The position numbers and the translations under genes are program-made. Positions 37,410-46,368 of a stretch of 64,000 bases of DNA are shown in pieces (the first letter of the stretch is position 1; each line of letters starts with the position of its first letter). The notes under the pieces were generated by a model that was not told where the DNA came from, did not search any database, and worked only from the letters and a program-made list of their open reading frames with translations. The DNA comes from Propionibacteriaceae bacterium UBA7704 (lineage in GTDB: Bacteria; Actinomycetota; Actinomycetes; Propionibacteriales; Propionibacteriaceae), in assembly GCA_002482525.1 (NCBI GenBank), contig DLGC01000006.1:46468-110467 (forward strand), in the 5' to 3' direction.

Positions 37410-37431
37410 TGGATTGAATAGATTCAATCCA
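37410..37431. promoter_or_regulatory. 22-base palindrome upstream of the GH71 gene
   Basis: TGGATTGAAT and ATTCAATCCA form perfect 10-base arms around AG, 109 bases upstream of the GH71 start. It is too A/T-rich for a good terminator on the groEL side, which has its own hairpin. Candidate operator for an unlinked regulator. Confidence 0.5.
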
Positions 37432-37517
37432 GAAAAGGCCGTGAACGGTCGGGGTAAACCCAGCAGCGACGTCATCCACACGGAAGCGATGGTTGCTTCA
37501 GGTCAGCGAACACGAAA

Positions 37518-37545
37518 GGCCGGCTCCCCTGACGGGGAACCGGCC
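37518..37545 (-). terminator. groEL intrinsic terminator
   Basis: GGCCGG...CCGGCC outer stem with an inner TCCCC/GGGGA stem around TGAC. Read on the minus strand it is followed by TTTCGTG. It lies 26 bases beyond the groEL stop. Confidence 0.8.
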
Positions 37546-37571
37546 GTTCGGACGTTCAGCGACGGTTGGAC

Positions 37572-39200
37572 TCAGAAGCCCATGCCGCCCATGCCACCCA
37601 TGTCGTCACCGGCGGGCATGGCCGGAGCCTTTTCGGGCTTGTCGGCGATGACCGCTTCGGTGGTGAGGAACAGTGCCGCGATGGAGGCCGCATTCTGCAG
37701 CGCCGAGCGGGTCACCTTGGCGGGGTCGATGATGCCGGAGTCGATCATCTTCACGTACTCACCGGTGGCCGCGTTGAGGCCTTCACCGGCGGGCAGGTGG
37801 GAGACCTTCTCAGCCACCACACCGCCTTCCAGACCGGCGTTGATGGCGATCTGCTTCAGCGGGGCCGAGCACGCGGTGAACACGATCTGTGCACCAGTCG
37901 CCTCGTCGCCGACCAGGTCGTCAACGTTGGCCTTGGCGGCTGCCTGGAGCAGTGCCACACCGCCGCCGGGGACAATGCCCTCTTCGACGGCAGCCTTGGC
38001 GTTACGCACTGCGTCTTCGATGCGGTGCTTGCGCTCCTTGAGCTCCACCTCAGTGGCAGCGCCGACCTTGATGACCGCAACACCGCCGGCCAGCTTGGCC
38101 AGACGCTCCTGCAGCTTTTCGCGGTCGTAGTCGGAGTCGGAGTTCTCGATCTCGCGACGGATCTGGGTGACCCGACCAGCAATCTGATCGGCGTCGCCGG
38201 CGCCGTCGACGATGATGGTCTCGTCCTTGGTGACCTTGACCGAACGAGCCCGTCCCAGCAGGTCGAGAGTCACGGCGTCCAGCTTCAGGCCGACCTCTTC
38301 GCTGACGACCTGGCCGCCGGTGAGGATGGCAATGTCGGCCAGCATGGCCTTGCGGCGGTCACCGAAACCGGGAGCCTTGACGGCCACCGACTTGAAGGTG
38401 CCCTTGATCTTGTTCACGATCAGGCCGGCCAGGGCCTCGCCGTCGACGTCCTCGGCGATGACCAGCAGCGGCTTACCGGACTGGACGACCTTCTCCAGCA
38501 GCGGCAGCAGGTCGCGCAGGTTGGAGACCTTGGAGTTGGCGATCAGGATGTAGGGATCTTCCAGGACGGCTTCCATACGCTCGGCATCGGTCACGAAGTA
38601 GCCGGAGATGAAGCCCTTGTCGAAGCGCATGCCCTCGGTGAGTTCGAGATCAAGGCCGAAGGTGTTGGACTCCTCGACGGTGATCACGCCCTCCTTGCCG
38701 ACCTTGTCCATAGCCTCGGCGATGGCGTCACCCACGGTCGTGTCCGCAGCAGAGATGGAGGCGGTCGCAGCGATCTGGTCGCGGGTCTCGATCTCCACGG
38801 CCTGCTCGCCGAGTTCGGCGACGATGGCGGCGACAGCCTTCTCGATGCCGCGCTTGAGGCTCATCGGGTTGGCACCGGCGGTCACATTGCGCAGACCTTC
38901 GCGAACCATCGCCTGGGCGATCACGGTCGCGGTCGTGGTGCCGTCACCGGCCACATCGTCGGTCTTCTTGGCGACCTCTTTGACCAGCTCGGCGCCGATC
39001 TTCTCGTAGGGGTCTTCGAGTTCGATCTCCTTGGCGATCGACACTCCGTCATTGGTGATGGTGGGTGCGCCCCACTTCTTCTCCAAAACCACATTGCGGC
39101 CCTTGGGGCCGAGGGTCACGCGGACGGCGTCGGCGAGGGTATTCATGCCCCGCTCCAGACCGCGCCGGGCCTCAACGTTGAACTCAATCAGCTTCGCCAT
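37572..39200 (-). CDS. groEL: chaperonin GroEL
   Basis: 542 residues, full-length 60-kDa chaperonin with the ATP-site GDGTTTATV and the family signature AAVEEGIVPGGGVALL, ending in Gly-Gly-Met repeats. No groES precedes it, so this is the stand-alone GroEL paralogue common in actinobacteria. ATG 39200 matches the universal MAKLIEFNVEARRGLE-like start; the frame upstream is only open by chance. Control by HrcA is indicated by two CIRCE elements. Confidence 0.97.
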   Translation of the reverse strand: MAKLIEFNVEARRGLERGMNTLADAVRVTLGPKGRNVVLEKKWGAPTITNDGVSIAKEIELEDPYEKIGAELVKEVAKKTDDVAGDGTTTATVIAQAMVREGLRNVTAGANPMSLKRGIEKAVAAIVAELGEQAVEIETRDQIAATASISAADTTVGDAIAEAMDKVGKEGVITVEESNTFGLDLELTEGMRFDKGFISGYFVTDAERMEAVLEDPYILIANSKVSNLRDLLPLLEKVVQSGKPLLVIAEDVDGEALAGLIVNKIKGTFKSVAVKAPGFGDRRKAMLADIAILTGGQVVSEEVGLKLDAVTLDLLGRARSVKVTKDETIIVDGAGDADQIAGRVTQIRREIENSDSDYDREKLQERLAKLAGGVAVIKVGAATEVELKERKHRIEDAVRNAKAAVEEGIVPGGGVALLQAAAKANVDDLVGDEATGAQIVFTACSAPLKQIAINAGLEGGVVAEKVSHLPAGEGLNAATGEYVKMIDSGIIDPAKVTRSALQNAASIAALFLTTEAVIADKPEKAPAMPAGDDMGGMGGMGF

Positions 39201-39313
39201 GTTCTTTCGGCAATCCTTCGGCGTCGTAAGGGGGCCACAGCCCCACGGTGTTCCATGAAGTTCGACCGCAATCACCCCACGGGCGACGGGTCACAACCTC
39301 ATCGAGTCTGACA

Positions 39314-39340
39314 ATGGCACTCTCGACCCGAGAGTGCTAA
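39314..39340. promoter_or_regulatory. CIRCE element 1
   Basis: ATGGCACTC-N9-GAGTGCTAA: right arm perfect, left arm with two differences from the HrcA consensus TTAGCACTC. It lies 114 bases upstream of groEL. Confidence 0.85.
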
Positions 39341-39348
39341 CTCCATGT

Positions 39349-39375
39349 TTAGCACTCGCACACTCCGAGTGCAAA
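39349..39375. promoter_or_regulatory. CIRCE element 2
   Basis: TTAGCACTC-N9-GAGTGCAAA: left arm perfect, right arm with one difference. It is 35 bases centre-to-centre from the first element, between groEL and the divergent gene at 39418. Confidence 0.88.
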
Positions 39376-39417
39376 CGGTTTGCGGCGATAGGACGTCCCC
39401 CGATTAGGCTCGTGGAC

Positions 39418-39897
39418 ATGCCGACGAAGCTGCACGCAGCACATCTGGCGCGCGCACTGCTCAATGCAGCCAATCTCAGCACCCCGCTGGGGTTGCTGAT
39501 TGCGGTGATCGGACGTTCGCGGCTGCGCGGAGCGGGTGAGGGGTTGATCCTCGCCGAAGGGTTCCGATGGTCCACGGCCCAGGCCGGGGCATTCACCGTG
39601 GGCAATGTCGTGGTGGTACCGCAGCGCACCGTGACCGAGCTGTCCGCACGGCATCCTCGCGTGCTCGCTCATGAGTCGGTCCATGCCTGGCAATACAGCG
39701 CCTGCCTCGGTCTGCCGTTTCTCGTGCTTTACGCGGCGGCGGCAGGCTGGTCGTGGCTGCGCACCGCGGATCGGGCCAGCGCCAATGTGTTCGAACGCTG
39801 GGCCGGACTCGAAGCCGGCGGCTATCAGGAGCACCCCACAAACAATGCCGGCTTGCACCGGATCGCGGTCAGGCTCAGATTCCGGCGTTCCGACTGA
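39418..39897 (+). CDS. membrane-associated protein with an HExxH motif, unknown function
   Basis: 159 residues. HPRVLAHESVHAWQYS (about 80-95) contains a zincin-like HESVH motif, followed by a membrane-type segment (about 100-117). Related small proteins are usually annotated only as hypothetical. ATG 39418 was chosen, but no good ribosome site is seen. It is divergent from groEL across the CIRCE elements and may share their control. The 3' end overlaps the convergent DUF3263 gene by 23 bases. Confidence 0.6.
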   Translation: MPTKLHAAHLARALLNAANLSTPLGLLIAVIGRSRLRGAGEGLILAEGFRWSTAQAGAFTVGNVVVVPQRTVTELSARHPRVLAHESVHAWQYSACLGLPFLVLYAAAAGWSWLRTADRASANVFERWAGLEAGGYQEHPTNNAGLHRIAVRLRFRRSD

Positions 39898-40165
39898 CGC
39901 CCAGGCGGCGAGCGGTGCGCTCCTTCTGGCGGGAATCGCGCTGACGCAGCAACCGCTTCACCAGCAACGGATCGTGGGCCAAGGCAGCCGGGGTATCGAT
40001 CAGCGCGTTCAGCAACTGGTAGTAACGCGTTGCGGAGATGTCGAACCGCTCCCGGATCTCGGATTCCTTGGAACCCGACAATGACCACCAGTTCTTCTCG
40101 AACTCCAGCAGTGCGACCTGTTGCTCACTCAGGCCCGTCGCGGTGATCGGCATCGGGGACGTCAT
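39875..40165 (-). CDS. DUF3263 family protein
   Basis: 96 residues, small helical protein with LLEFEKNWWSLSGSKESEIRE followed by RFDISATRYYQLLNALID, the hallmark of the actinobacterial DUF3263 family. It resembles a compact helix-turn-helix protein; function unknown. ATG 40165 fits the family start. Confidence 0.83.
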   Translation of the reverse strand: MTSPMPITATGLSEQQVALLEFEKNWWSLSGSKESEIRERFDISATRYYQLLNALIDTPAALAHDPLLVKRLLRQRDSRQKERTARRLGVSRNAGI

Positions 40166-40349
40166 GGCAGCAGAATACTCCCGAAACCACATCGATGTCA
40201 TTCGATGGATCCTTCTGCTGGACGCGCACTCTCGCAGCGCGTTCACCAGATGTTTGCAGCCGCGGAGGTGCCCGCGCACAGCCCACGGGTTAGACTTTCC
40301 TTTGGCCTGCGGGTGCCCAACCCCAACTGTCGATCAGTGAGGAAGCTGG

Positions 40350-41537
40350 ATGCTGCGTTTGCAGGGAGCCGCACAACGATACGCGTGGGGAACCACCGAC
40401 GCGATCCCCGAACTACTTCGCCAGCAACCAGATGGCAGTCCCTATGCCGAATACTGGCTGGGCGCCCACCCGATGGCTCCTGCGCAGGCAGACGGTCGAC
40501 CGCTGAACGACATTCTGACCGAGCGTCCCGAGGTACTGGGCGCCGCGAGCCGCGCCGCTTTCGGCGATCAATTGCCCTACCTGATGAAGGTGCTCTCGGC
40601 GCGGCACGCGCTGAGTCTGCAGGCCCACCCATCCCGGCAGGAAGCCGAGGAGGGCTTCGCCCGGGAAGAAGCCGCCGGCCTCGCCCGCGACGCCGCCGAG
40701 CGGACTTATCGCGACGACTGGCCCAAGCCGGAGATCCTGATCGCCCTGGACGAGTTCCACACTCTGTCGGGCTTCCGTGAACCGCGACGCACCGAGGCCC
40801 TGTTCGCGGGCCTAGGGGTCGCCGACGAGTTGGCCAGCGTGATCGGACCACTCACCGAACGGCGCGGCGCGGCCGCGCTGCAAGAGGTGTTCTTGGATGT
40901 CCTCAGCCTGTCGGGAGAACGCGCCCACCTATCCGAACTGGTGTGCGCGGCAGCGGTGAACCACCAAGACTCCCCCGGTGAACTGGGCGTCTTCGCCCGC
41001 ACCGTGATGGAGCTCGACGAGGTCTTCCCCGGTGACCCCGGCGTACTGGCCGCACTGCTGATGAACCGTGTCGTGCTGCAACCCGGAGAAGGCCTGTATG
41101 TGCCGGCCGGACATATGCACGCCCACCTCCGCGGTACCGGCGTGGAGATCATGGCGAACTCCGACAATGTCATCCGCGGCGGCCTGACCCCGAAACATGT
41201 CGATGTCGGCGAGTTGATCAAGGTCGTCAATTTCGAGCCGGTCGATCCCGAGATCACCGCAGCCGAACCCATCGGTGAGGGGCTGTCGCATTACGCCACG
41301 CCCTGCCCGGAGTTCGACGTGTGGCGCATCGACGCCACCGCCGATACACCGCCGGTGGAATTGCCTGGTGTCGGATCGGCGCGGGTCTTCTTCGTGGTTT
41401 CCGGCTCCGGGACCCTCACCAACGCCCAGGAATCCGTGCGCCTGGCACAGGGTGGAGCGACCTTCCTCGCGGCCGACGAACAGGCCCGGTTCTCCGGGGA
41501 CGCGGTGGTGTTCCTCTCCTCCTCAGGTCTTCGTTGA
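40350..41537 (+). CDS. manA: mannose-6-phosphate isomerase, class I
   Basis: 395 residues. The zinc-binding cupin signature regions are present: ALSLQAHPS (about 89-97) and YVPAGHMHAHLRG (about 250-262). It interconverts mannose 6-phosphate and fructose 6-phosphate for mannosylated glycans and lipids. AGGAAG lies just before the ATG. Its stop overlaps the TTG start of the next gene. Confidence 0.93.
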   Translation: MLRLQGAAQRYAWGTTDAIPELLRQQPDGSPYAEYWLGAHPMAPAQADGRPLNDILTERPEVLGAASRAAFGDQLPYLMKVLSARHALSLQAHPSRQEAEEGFAREEAAGLARDAAERTYRDDWPKPEILIALDEFHTLSGFREPRRTEALFAGLGVADELASVIGPLTERRGAAALQEVFLDVLSLSGERAHLSELVCAAAVNHQDSPGELGVFARTVMELDEVFPGDPGVLAALLMNRVVLQPGEGLYVPAGHMHAHLRGTGVEIMANSDNVIRGGLTPKHVDVGELIKVVNFEPVDPEITAAEPIGEGLSHYATPCPEFDVWRIDATADTPPVELPGVGSARVFFVVSGSGTLTNAQESVRLAQGGATFLAADEQARFSGDAVVFLSSSGLR

Positions 41538-42067
41538 TCGAGCTTCCTGCGGCGCTGTCGCTGCGACTGCCGCAGCTCTCCAGCGCCGCCCGCGCCGTCG
41601 TCCTGATCGACGGTGGTGCCGGCTCGGGCAAGACCACATTGGCCGGTTTATTGCGTGATGCCTGGCCCGGTGACACTCCCGAACTCGTGGGCATGGATGA
41701 GTTCTACCCCGGTTGGGACGGACTGGCCAGCGCAGCGTCCCAGCTACCGCAGATCATCAACGGACGCGGCTTCACCTCCTGGGATTGGACGCAGCACCGC
41801 CCGGGCACCTGGCGCGACCTCGACACCAGCCGGGCGCTGATCGTCGAAGGCTGCGGGGCGCTCATCCCGGCCAGCCGGGCATTGGCCGACCTCGGCATCT
41901 GGCTGGACGTGCCCGAAGCGATTCGACGCCAACGGGCGCTGGCGCGGGACGGCGCGATGTTTGCCCCTCACTGGGACCGCTGGGCCGCTCAGGAGGCTGC
42001 CCACTGGCAGCGGCATCAGCCCGAACGGCTCGCCGATCTCGTGATCACCGATTCCGAACTCGATTAG
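41534..42067 (+). CDS. small P-loop kinase-like ATP-binding protein
   Basis: 177 residues with Walker A GGAGSGKTT (27-35), a uridine-kinase-like MDEFYPGW segment and a VEGCGAL strand. I start it at TTG 41534, which overlaps the manA stop (TTGA), because the family's N-terminus begins here. Substrate unknown. Its end overlaps the convergent GNAT gene by 4 bases. Confidence 0.72.
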   Translation: MIELPAALSLRLPQLSSAARAVVLIDGGAGSGKTTLAGLLRDAWPGDTPELVGMDEFYPGWDGLASAASQLPQIINGRGFTSWDWTQHRPGTWRDLDTSRALIVEGCGALIPASRALADLGIWLDVPEAIRRQRALARDGAMFAPHWDRWAAQEAAHWQRHQPERLADLVITDSELD

Positions 42068-42519
42068 GCCGAGCCCTTCGGCTTTCGCAGGAACACCAAG
42101 GCCTCGTTGCGGCGGACTTCGCGGTAGCCGGCTCGCTGGTACATGCCAATGTTGCGTTCGCTGCCGGTGCCGGTGAACAACTCGAAGGCGGTCACGCCGT
42201 CGGGTGCTTGGCTCTCGACGTGGGCCAGCAGCAGCCGCCCCAGCCCCTGACCGTGTCGGTCGGGAGCCACCATGAGGCGTCCGATCTGCCAGGTGTCCTC
42301 ATCGCGGTGAGCTCGTACGGCACCCACCAACCGGGTGCCGTCGCGCAGCACCCACGCCTGCGGCATCCAGGAGCGCACGACCTCCAACGGTTCGCTCAAT
42401 GCCGGAATGCTGAGGTCGTTGTTGCTGATGGCCTCACCGGCCCAGCAACAGCGTTGCAGAACCAACACTTCGGCGGCATCAGCCGGGGTTGCTGGGATCG
42501 GAGTCAGCGTTTTGGACAC
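42064..42519 (-). CDS. GNAT-family N-acetyltransferase
   Basis: 151 residues, one GNAT domain. The acetyl-CoA site reads VAPDRHGQGLGRLLLAHVE (about 87-105). ELFTGTGSERNIGMYQRAGY near the end is typical of the family. Substrate cannot be inferred. Confidence 0.88.
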   Translation of the reverse strand: MSKTLTPIPATPADAAEVLVLQRCCWAGEAISNNDLSIPALSEPLEVVRSWMPQAWVLRDGTRLVGAVRAHRDEDTWQIGRLMVAPDRHGQGLGRLLLAHVESQAPDGVTAFELFTGTGSERNIGMYQRAGYREVRRNEALVFLRKPKGSA

Positions 42520-42600
42520 GTGCGGAGCCTACAAGGCCCCGCTCACCGTGCATGCAGCGCGCAGCTTTGGCACAATAGCCGGTCGGGACGGTTGTCCTGT

Positions 42601-42676
42601 GCCTCCGTAGCTCAGTTGGTAGAGCGCTCGCCTTGTAAGCGAACGGTCGCGGGTTCGATTCCTGTCGGAGGCTCCA
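42601..42676 (+). tRNA. tRNA-Thr (anticodon TGT)
   Basis: Complete cloverleaf: acceptor GCCTCCG/CGGAGGC, D arm GCTC/GAGC, anticodon loop CTTGTAA giving TGT, T arm with GGTTCGATT, encoded CCA. The top pair of the anticodon stem is a C-A mismatch, minor. Confidence 0.96.
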
Positions 42677-42692
42677 CCTCGCACCACCCCAC

Positions 42693-42763
42693 CACCCTGC
42701 GCCCGAATTGTGTCTTTGCGCTCGAATTTTCGAGCGCAAAGAACAGTTTTCGAGCGCAGGGTG
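42693..42763. repeat. nested inverted repeat downstream of tRNA-Thr
   Basis: Outer 15-base arms (42693-42707 and 42749-42763, 14 of 15 paired) enclose a perfect 13-base inner hairpin CTTTGCGCTCGAA/TTCGAGCGCAAAG (42714-42741). The unit GCGCTCGAA occurs in variants four times. It lies between the tRNA and the 3' end of the membrane-complex operon and could end transcription from both sides. Confidence 0.8.
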
Positions 42764-42779
42764 CGGCGGCTCGAGGGGG

Positions 42780-44267
42780 CTACAGATCGTTGCCGGCGTA
42801 GGAGCAGTTGAAGCTCTTGTTGGCCAGCGGGAAGTCGGGAACGATCACGTCGTTCAGGGCGACGGGCAAGGCCGGCCACGTGAGGAACGACGGATCGACT
42901 ATCTTGAGCCGCCTCACCAGCCCGGCCGGATCCAGTTCCACACGGTGCACCACCGTGCCGCGCCAGGCCTCCACCACGCCCAGACCCGCTGCGGAGACAC
43001 CCGCCGTCGGCGGGGTCACCGGTGCAGCGGACGGCTCGCCAGCAAGCCGCCCAGCCAGATCGGCGACCAACCGGGCGGAGACAGCGACCTCGTCGACGCG
43101 GACATCGAAACGGGCCCGAACATCCCCACCGTCCCGGGTCACGACAGCGAAAGGCGAGCCGAGCTCGATGAAGGGCTGGTCGCGACGGGCATCGATGGAT
43201 ACCCCGCTGGCACGAGCGACGTACCCCAACACTCCCAACCGCTCAGCCTGATCAGTGGGCAACACCGCAGTGGTGTTGAATCGATTCGCAACCAGAGAAT
43301 GGCCGGTCGCGATGGCAGCCAGCTCGGCGACGTCGGCGGCTACCGATGCGATCAGTTCGACGTCCACCTCGGCCAGCAACTCCGCCCCACCCAGACTCAG
43401 CGCGCCGCGCAGCAGTCGGTGCCCGGTCAGGCCGGCGTTGTGTCGAAGCAACTTCTCGCGCAACCGTCCGGCGTGGGCATTGGCGATCCCGAAACCGGCA
43501 TCGTTGGCCAGCGCACCCAGATCGTTGACGTGGTTGTAGAGACGCTCGCATTCCAGCAGCAAGGCCCGGATCACCAACGCCCGCTGCCCCACCTCGATAT
43601 CGAGGGCATCCTCGACGGCCATCAGATAGGCCAGGCTGTGCCCCACGGCGGTGTCACCGCTGACGCGTTCGGCCAGCTCGACGCCATCGGTGACACTGCG
43701 CCCGATGAACAGCTTCTCCACCCCGCGGTGCACGAAATACAGCCGCTGGTACATACGCACGATGGTCTCGCCCACCACGGAGAAACGGAAATGGCCAGGT
43801 TCGATCAGCCCTGCATGCACCGGCCCCACCGGGATCTCGTACACCCCCTTGCCCGCCACCTCCATGAAGGGAAAGCCCGCATCGGCGTCGAAGGCGTTCG
43901 GGGGCACTGCGTCGGACCGCAGCGGGTAGTAGCCGGTCGGCCAATGGGCGTGACGCACCAGCCGATACGGCTGGGGGTGATCGTGGGCCACGATGCCGAA
44001 CATGTCGTGCAGCTCCCGCTCAAAGCGGCCGGCCTGGTAGGACACCCCGGCCAGACTCGGCACCCAGGCGTCATCATGCGGCACCTCAAGACTCACCTCG
44101 GCACGATCACCAGCATCGCCCAGGAAGACGTATACAACCCGGAAGTTGGTCTCGTCGTCATGGCCGGCCACCAACGCCAGCCGACGGCCCCGCCGCAACT
44201 GGGCGCTGACCTCGTCGACCACCTGCTCGCGGGTCACCGTGCGCTGATCGACCGGATGCTTCCTCAT
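42780..44267 (-). CDS. HyfG/HycE-like large subunit lacking NiFe ligands (NuoC-NuoD fusion)
   Basis: 495 residues. A NuoC-like N-terminal domain (about 10-115, with ERELHDMFGI) is fused to a NuoD/hydrogenase-large-subunit domain. The two CxxC motifs that bind NiFe in HycE are missing: RVCGIC is RVSGDT (203-206) and DPCxxC is DPSFLT (458-463). It therefore cannot be a hydrogenase catalytic subunit. It is the last gene of the operon and corresponds to M. tuberculosis Rv0087. ATG overlaps the previous stop (ATGA). Confidence 0.85.
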   Translation of the reverse strand: MRKHPVDQRTVTREQVVDEVSAQLRRGRRLALVAGHDDETNFRVVYVFLGDAGDRAEVSLEVPHDDAWVPSLAGVSYQAGRFERELHDMFGIVAHDHPQPYRLVRHAHWPTGYYPLRSDAVPPNAFDADAGFPFMEVAGKGVYEIPVGPVHAGLIEPGHFRFSVVGETIVRMYQRLYFVHRGVEKLFIGRSVTDGVELAERVSGDTAVGHSLAYLMAVEDALDIEVGQRALVIRALLLECERLYNHVNDLGALANDAGFGIANAHAGRLREKLLRHNAGLTGHRLLRGALSLGGAELLAEVDVELIASVAADVAELAAIATGHSLVANRFNTTAVLPTDQAERLGVLGYVARASGVSIDARRDQPFIELGSPFAVVTRDGGDVRARFDVRVDEVAVSARLVADLAGRLAGEPSAAPVTPPTAGVSAAGLGVVEAWRGTVVHRVELDPAGLVRRLKIVDPSFLTWPALPVALNDVIVPDFPLANKSFNCSYAGNDL

Positions 44268-45700
44268 TGCGCGCCTCCCAGGGCCGTCACGGCAGCGATC
44301 AGCACCGTCGAAAGCGGCCATAGCGCGAAGCTGAGCGCCATGGCCGACAGCAATCCCAGCCACACCGGCACGCGCCGCCACCACACCAGCCGACCCGGCA
44401 CACGGGTACCCGCACCCAAGGTCATGGCCAATACCTGCCGCGTGACGCCGGCGAAGACGACCAGCAACAGCGCACATGCCACCGCCATCTGCCAGCCCAA
44501 ACCCCGGGTGAAGCCGGCCACGATGATGGCCACCTCAGTGAAGAAAGTGACGAAGGGAGGGAAGCCCAGCAACCCGGCGGTCCCCAACAGGAATGGTGCC
44601 CCCAAGTCGGGGCGGGCTCGCAGCAGGCCATGGACGTCTTCGATGTGATGGCTGCCGGTCGCAGCCGAGATGCGTCCGGCGATCACGAACATCGTCGACT
44701 TGATCAGCCCGTGACCGAGGATGTGCAGCAGCACTGCGGCGATCGCCAACTCACCACCCACCGCGGCACCGAGGGCGAGCAGCCCCATGTGTTCGATGCT
44801 GGAGTAGGCCAGCAGCCGTTTGTAGTCGGTCTGGGTGAGCATCAGGCCGGCGGCGACTGCCAGGCTCAACAAGCCTGCGGTCAGCAGCAGAGTGCGCATC
44901 AACTCTGGGCCAACCACGGCGTCGGTGATGGCCTGAATGCGCAGGATCACCGAGAACGCCACACTGAGCAGCACCCCCGACATCAGCCCACTCACCGGTG
45001 CTGGGGCCTGGCTGTGGGCGTCTGGCAGCCAGGAATGCATGGGTGCCAGGCCTGCCTTGGTGGCGAAGCCCAACACCGCCAGTGCACCAGCGAGTTGGAC
45101 CATGGTCGGATCGAGCGTGGCCGCCTGGGCCATCAGGGCAGTCCAGGAGACGCCGGCCTCGCTGTGGCCCGTCGCCGCCGCTGACAGCAGCGCCACCCCC
45201 AGGAAGGCGATCGCAACCCCGACCGCGCCCAGCACCACATATTTCCAGGCCGCTTCGAGGGCGTGTTCGCCGTCCCCGGACGCCACCAGAAACGCCGTGG
45301 TCACGGTGGTCAGTTCGATGGCCACCCACATCAGCCCGACATTGTCGGCCACCAGGGCCAAGCTCATCGCGGCCAGGAACAGATTCAGTAGAGCGGCAAA
45401 CGATCCGATGCTGGCACTGGCTTTCGAACGCAGCGGCGCACCGCCCCACAGCGCCACCACGGCCACTGCCCCGACCACGGCCAGCATCCAGGCGCTGAGC
45501 GCGTCGACCCGCAACCAGCCCTCGATGGCCACCACCGGCGCGGAGCTGACCACAGTGCCGATCAGACTGACACCGGTCAGCAGTAGCACCACCGCAGAGA
45601 TCACCGGCAACAGCAGCGTCCAATACGAGGCACGGAAGGCGAAGCCCACCGCTGCCAGCAGCAACGGCACGGTGAGCGGGAGCCACAACGCAGCAGCCAT
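44264..45700 (-). CDS. HyfF/HycQ-like proton-pumping membrane subunit (NuoL/M/N family)
   Basis: 478 residues with about 13-14 membrane segments. The antiporter-like core has the LTTVTTAFLVASG and GLAPMHSWLPDAHSQAPAPVSGLMSG stretches with conserved Lys and His. Corresponds to Rv0086. Overlaps its upstream partner by one base and its downstream partner by four. Confidence 0.88.
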   Translation of the reverse strand: MAAALWLPLTVPLLLAAVGFAFRASYWTLLLPVISAVVLLLTGVSLIGTVVSSAPVVAIEGWLRVDALSAWMLAVVGAVAVVALWGGAPLRSKASASIGSFAALLNLFLAAMSLALVADNVGLMWVAIELTTVTTAFLVASGDGEHALEAAWKYVVLGAVGVAIAFLGVALLSAAATGHSEAGVSWTALMAQAATLDPTMVQLAGALAVLGFATKAGLAPMHSWLPDAHSQAPAPVSGLMSGVLLSVAFSVILRIQAITDAVVGPELMRTLLLTAGLLSLAVAAGLMLTQTDYKRLLAYSSIEHMGLLALGAAVGGELAIAAVLLHILGHGLIKSTMFVIAGRISAATGSHHIEDVHGLLRARPDLGAPFLLGTAGLLGFPPFVTFFTEVAIIVAGFTRGLGWQMAVACALLLVVFAGVTRQVLAMTLGAGTRVPGRLVWWRRVPVWLGLLSAMALSFALWPLSTVLIAAVTALGGAQ

Positions 45701-46359
45701 CAGTCGTGCAGCTCCTTCAGCTCGGTGATATCGGTGTGTCCTTGTTGTCGCTGCATGCGCACCACCAGGACGCCGAGAATCAGCACGACCAACAGGACGT
45801 CGAGGGAGGAGCCGAGTTCGACGGTCAATGGCAATCCGCCCGACGCGAGGAAGGACACCGTGGCGATGCCGTTGTCCAGCACCAGAAAGCCGACCAGCTG
45901 GGTGATCGCCGAACGCCGGATCATCAGCAGCCAGAAGCCGAGCAGCACCAGCGAGAAGCCCACCGGCAGGGCTTGGCGAGCCGGATCAGGGTCGGGTCCG
46001 GCCAGCGGCACCCCGACGATGTAGGCGATCAGGGTCAGTCCAGCGGCGCCGATCAACTCCACCGCGGGGTTGATGGTCGTCGGGCGTTCCCGCGTTTCAC
46101 CGATCAATTTCGCCGAGCGCAACATCGCCGCGGGCAGCACCACCGACTTCATCAGCAGCACGATTCCGGTGACCAGCCAGACCTGAGGCTCGCCGGCGTT
46201 CAGTCCGACGGTGAGCACCAAGGCGGCCAGCGCCGCGCCCTGTACTGACAGCAGCCCGATGGAACGCACCAGCGAGCGACCCCAAATCTGCAGGATCGCG
46301 GTCAGCAGCAGCACGCCGGTGATGGTGGCGATCAGTTGCGCGAAAAGGTGTTGGTTCAT
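45700..46359 (-). CDS. HyfE/HycP-like membrane subunit
   Basis: 219 residues, about six membrane segments. HyfE-type proteins combine NuoK-like helices, seen here in FLVLDNGIATVSFLASGG. Corresponds to Rv0085. Nine bases separate it from the preceding HyfC-like gene. Confidence 0.82.
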   Translation of the reverse strand: MNQHLFAQLIATITGVLLLTAILQIWGRSLVRSIGLLSVQGAALAALVLTVGLNAGEPQVWLVTGIVLLMKSVVLPAAMLRSAKLIGETRERPTTINPAVELIGAAGLTLIAYIVGVPLAGPDPDPARQALPVGFSLVLLGFWLLMIRRSAITQLVGFLVLDNGIATVSFLASGGLPLTVELGSSLDVLLVVLILGVLVVRMQRQQGHTDITELKELHD

Positions 46360-46368
46360 CGCTGCTCC

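Noticed and set aside
39332..39357. Inverted repeat GAGTGCTAA-N8-TTAGCACTC read as one operator
   Set aside because: The arms are in the wrong order for HrcA; the sequence is better explained as the right half of one CIRCE element next to the left half of another.
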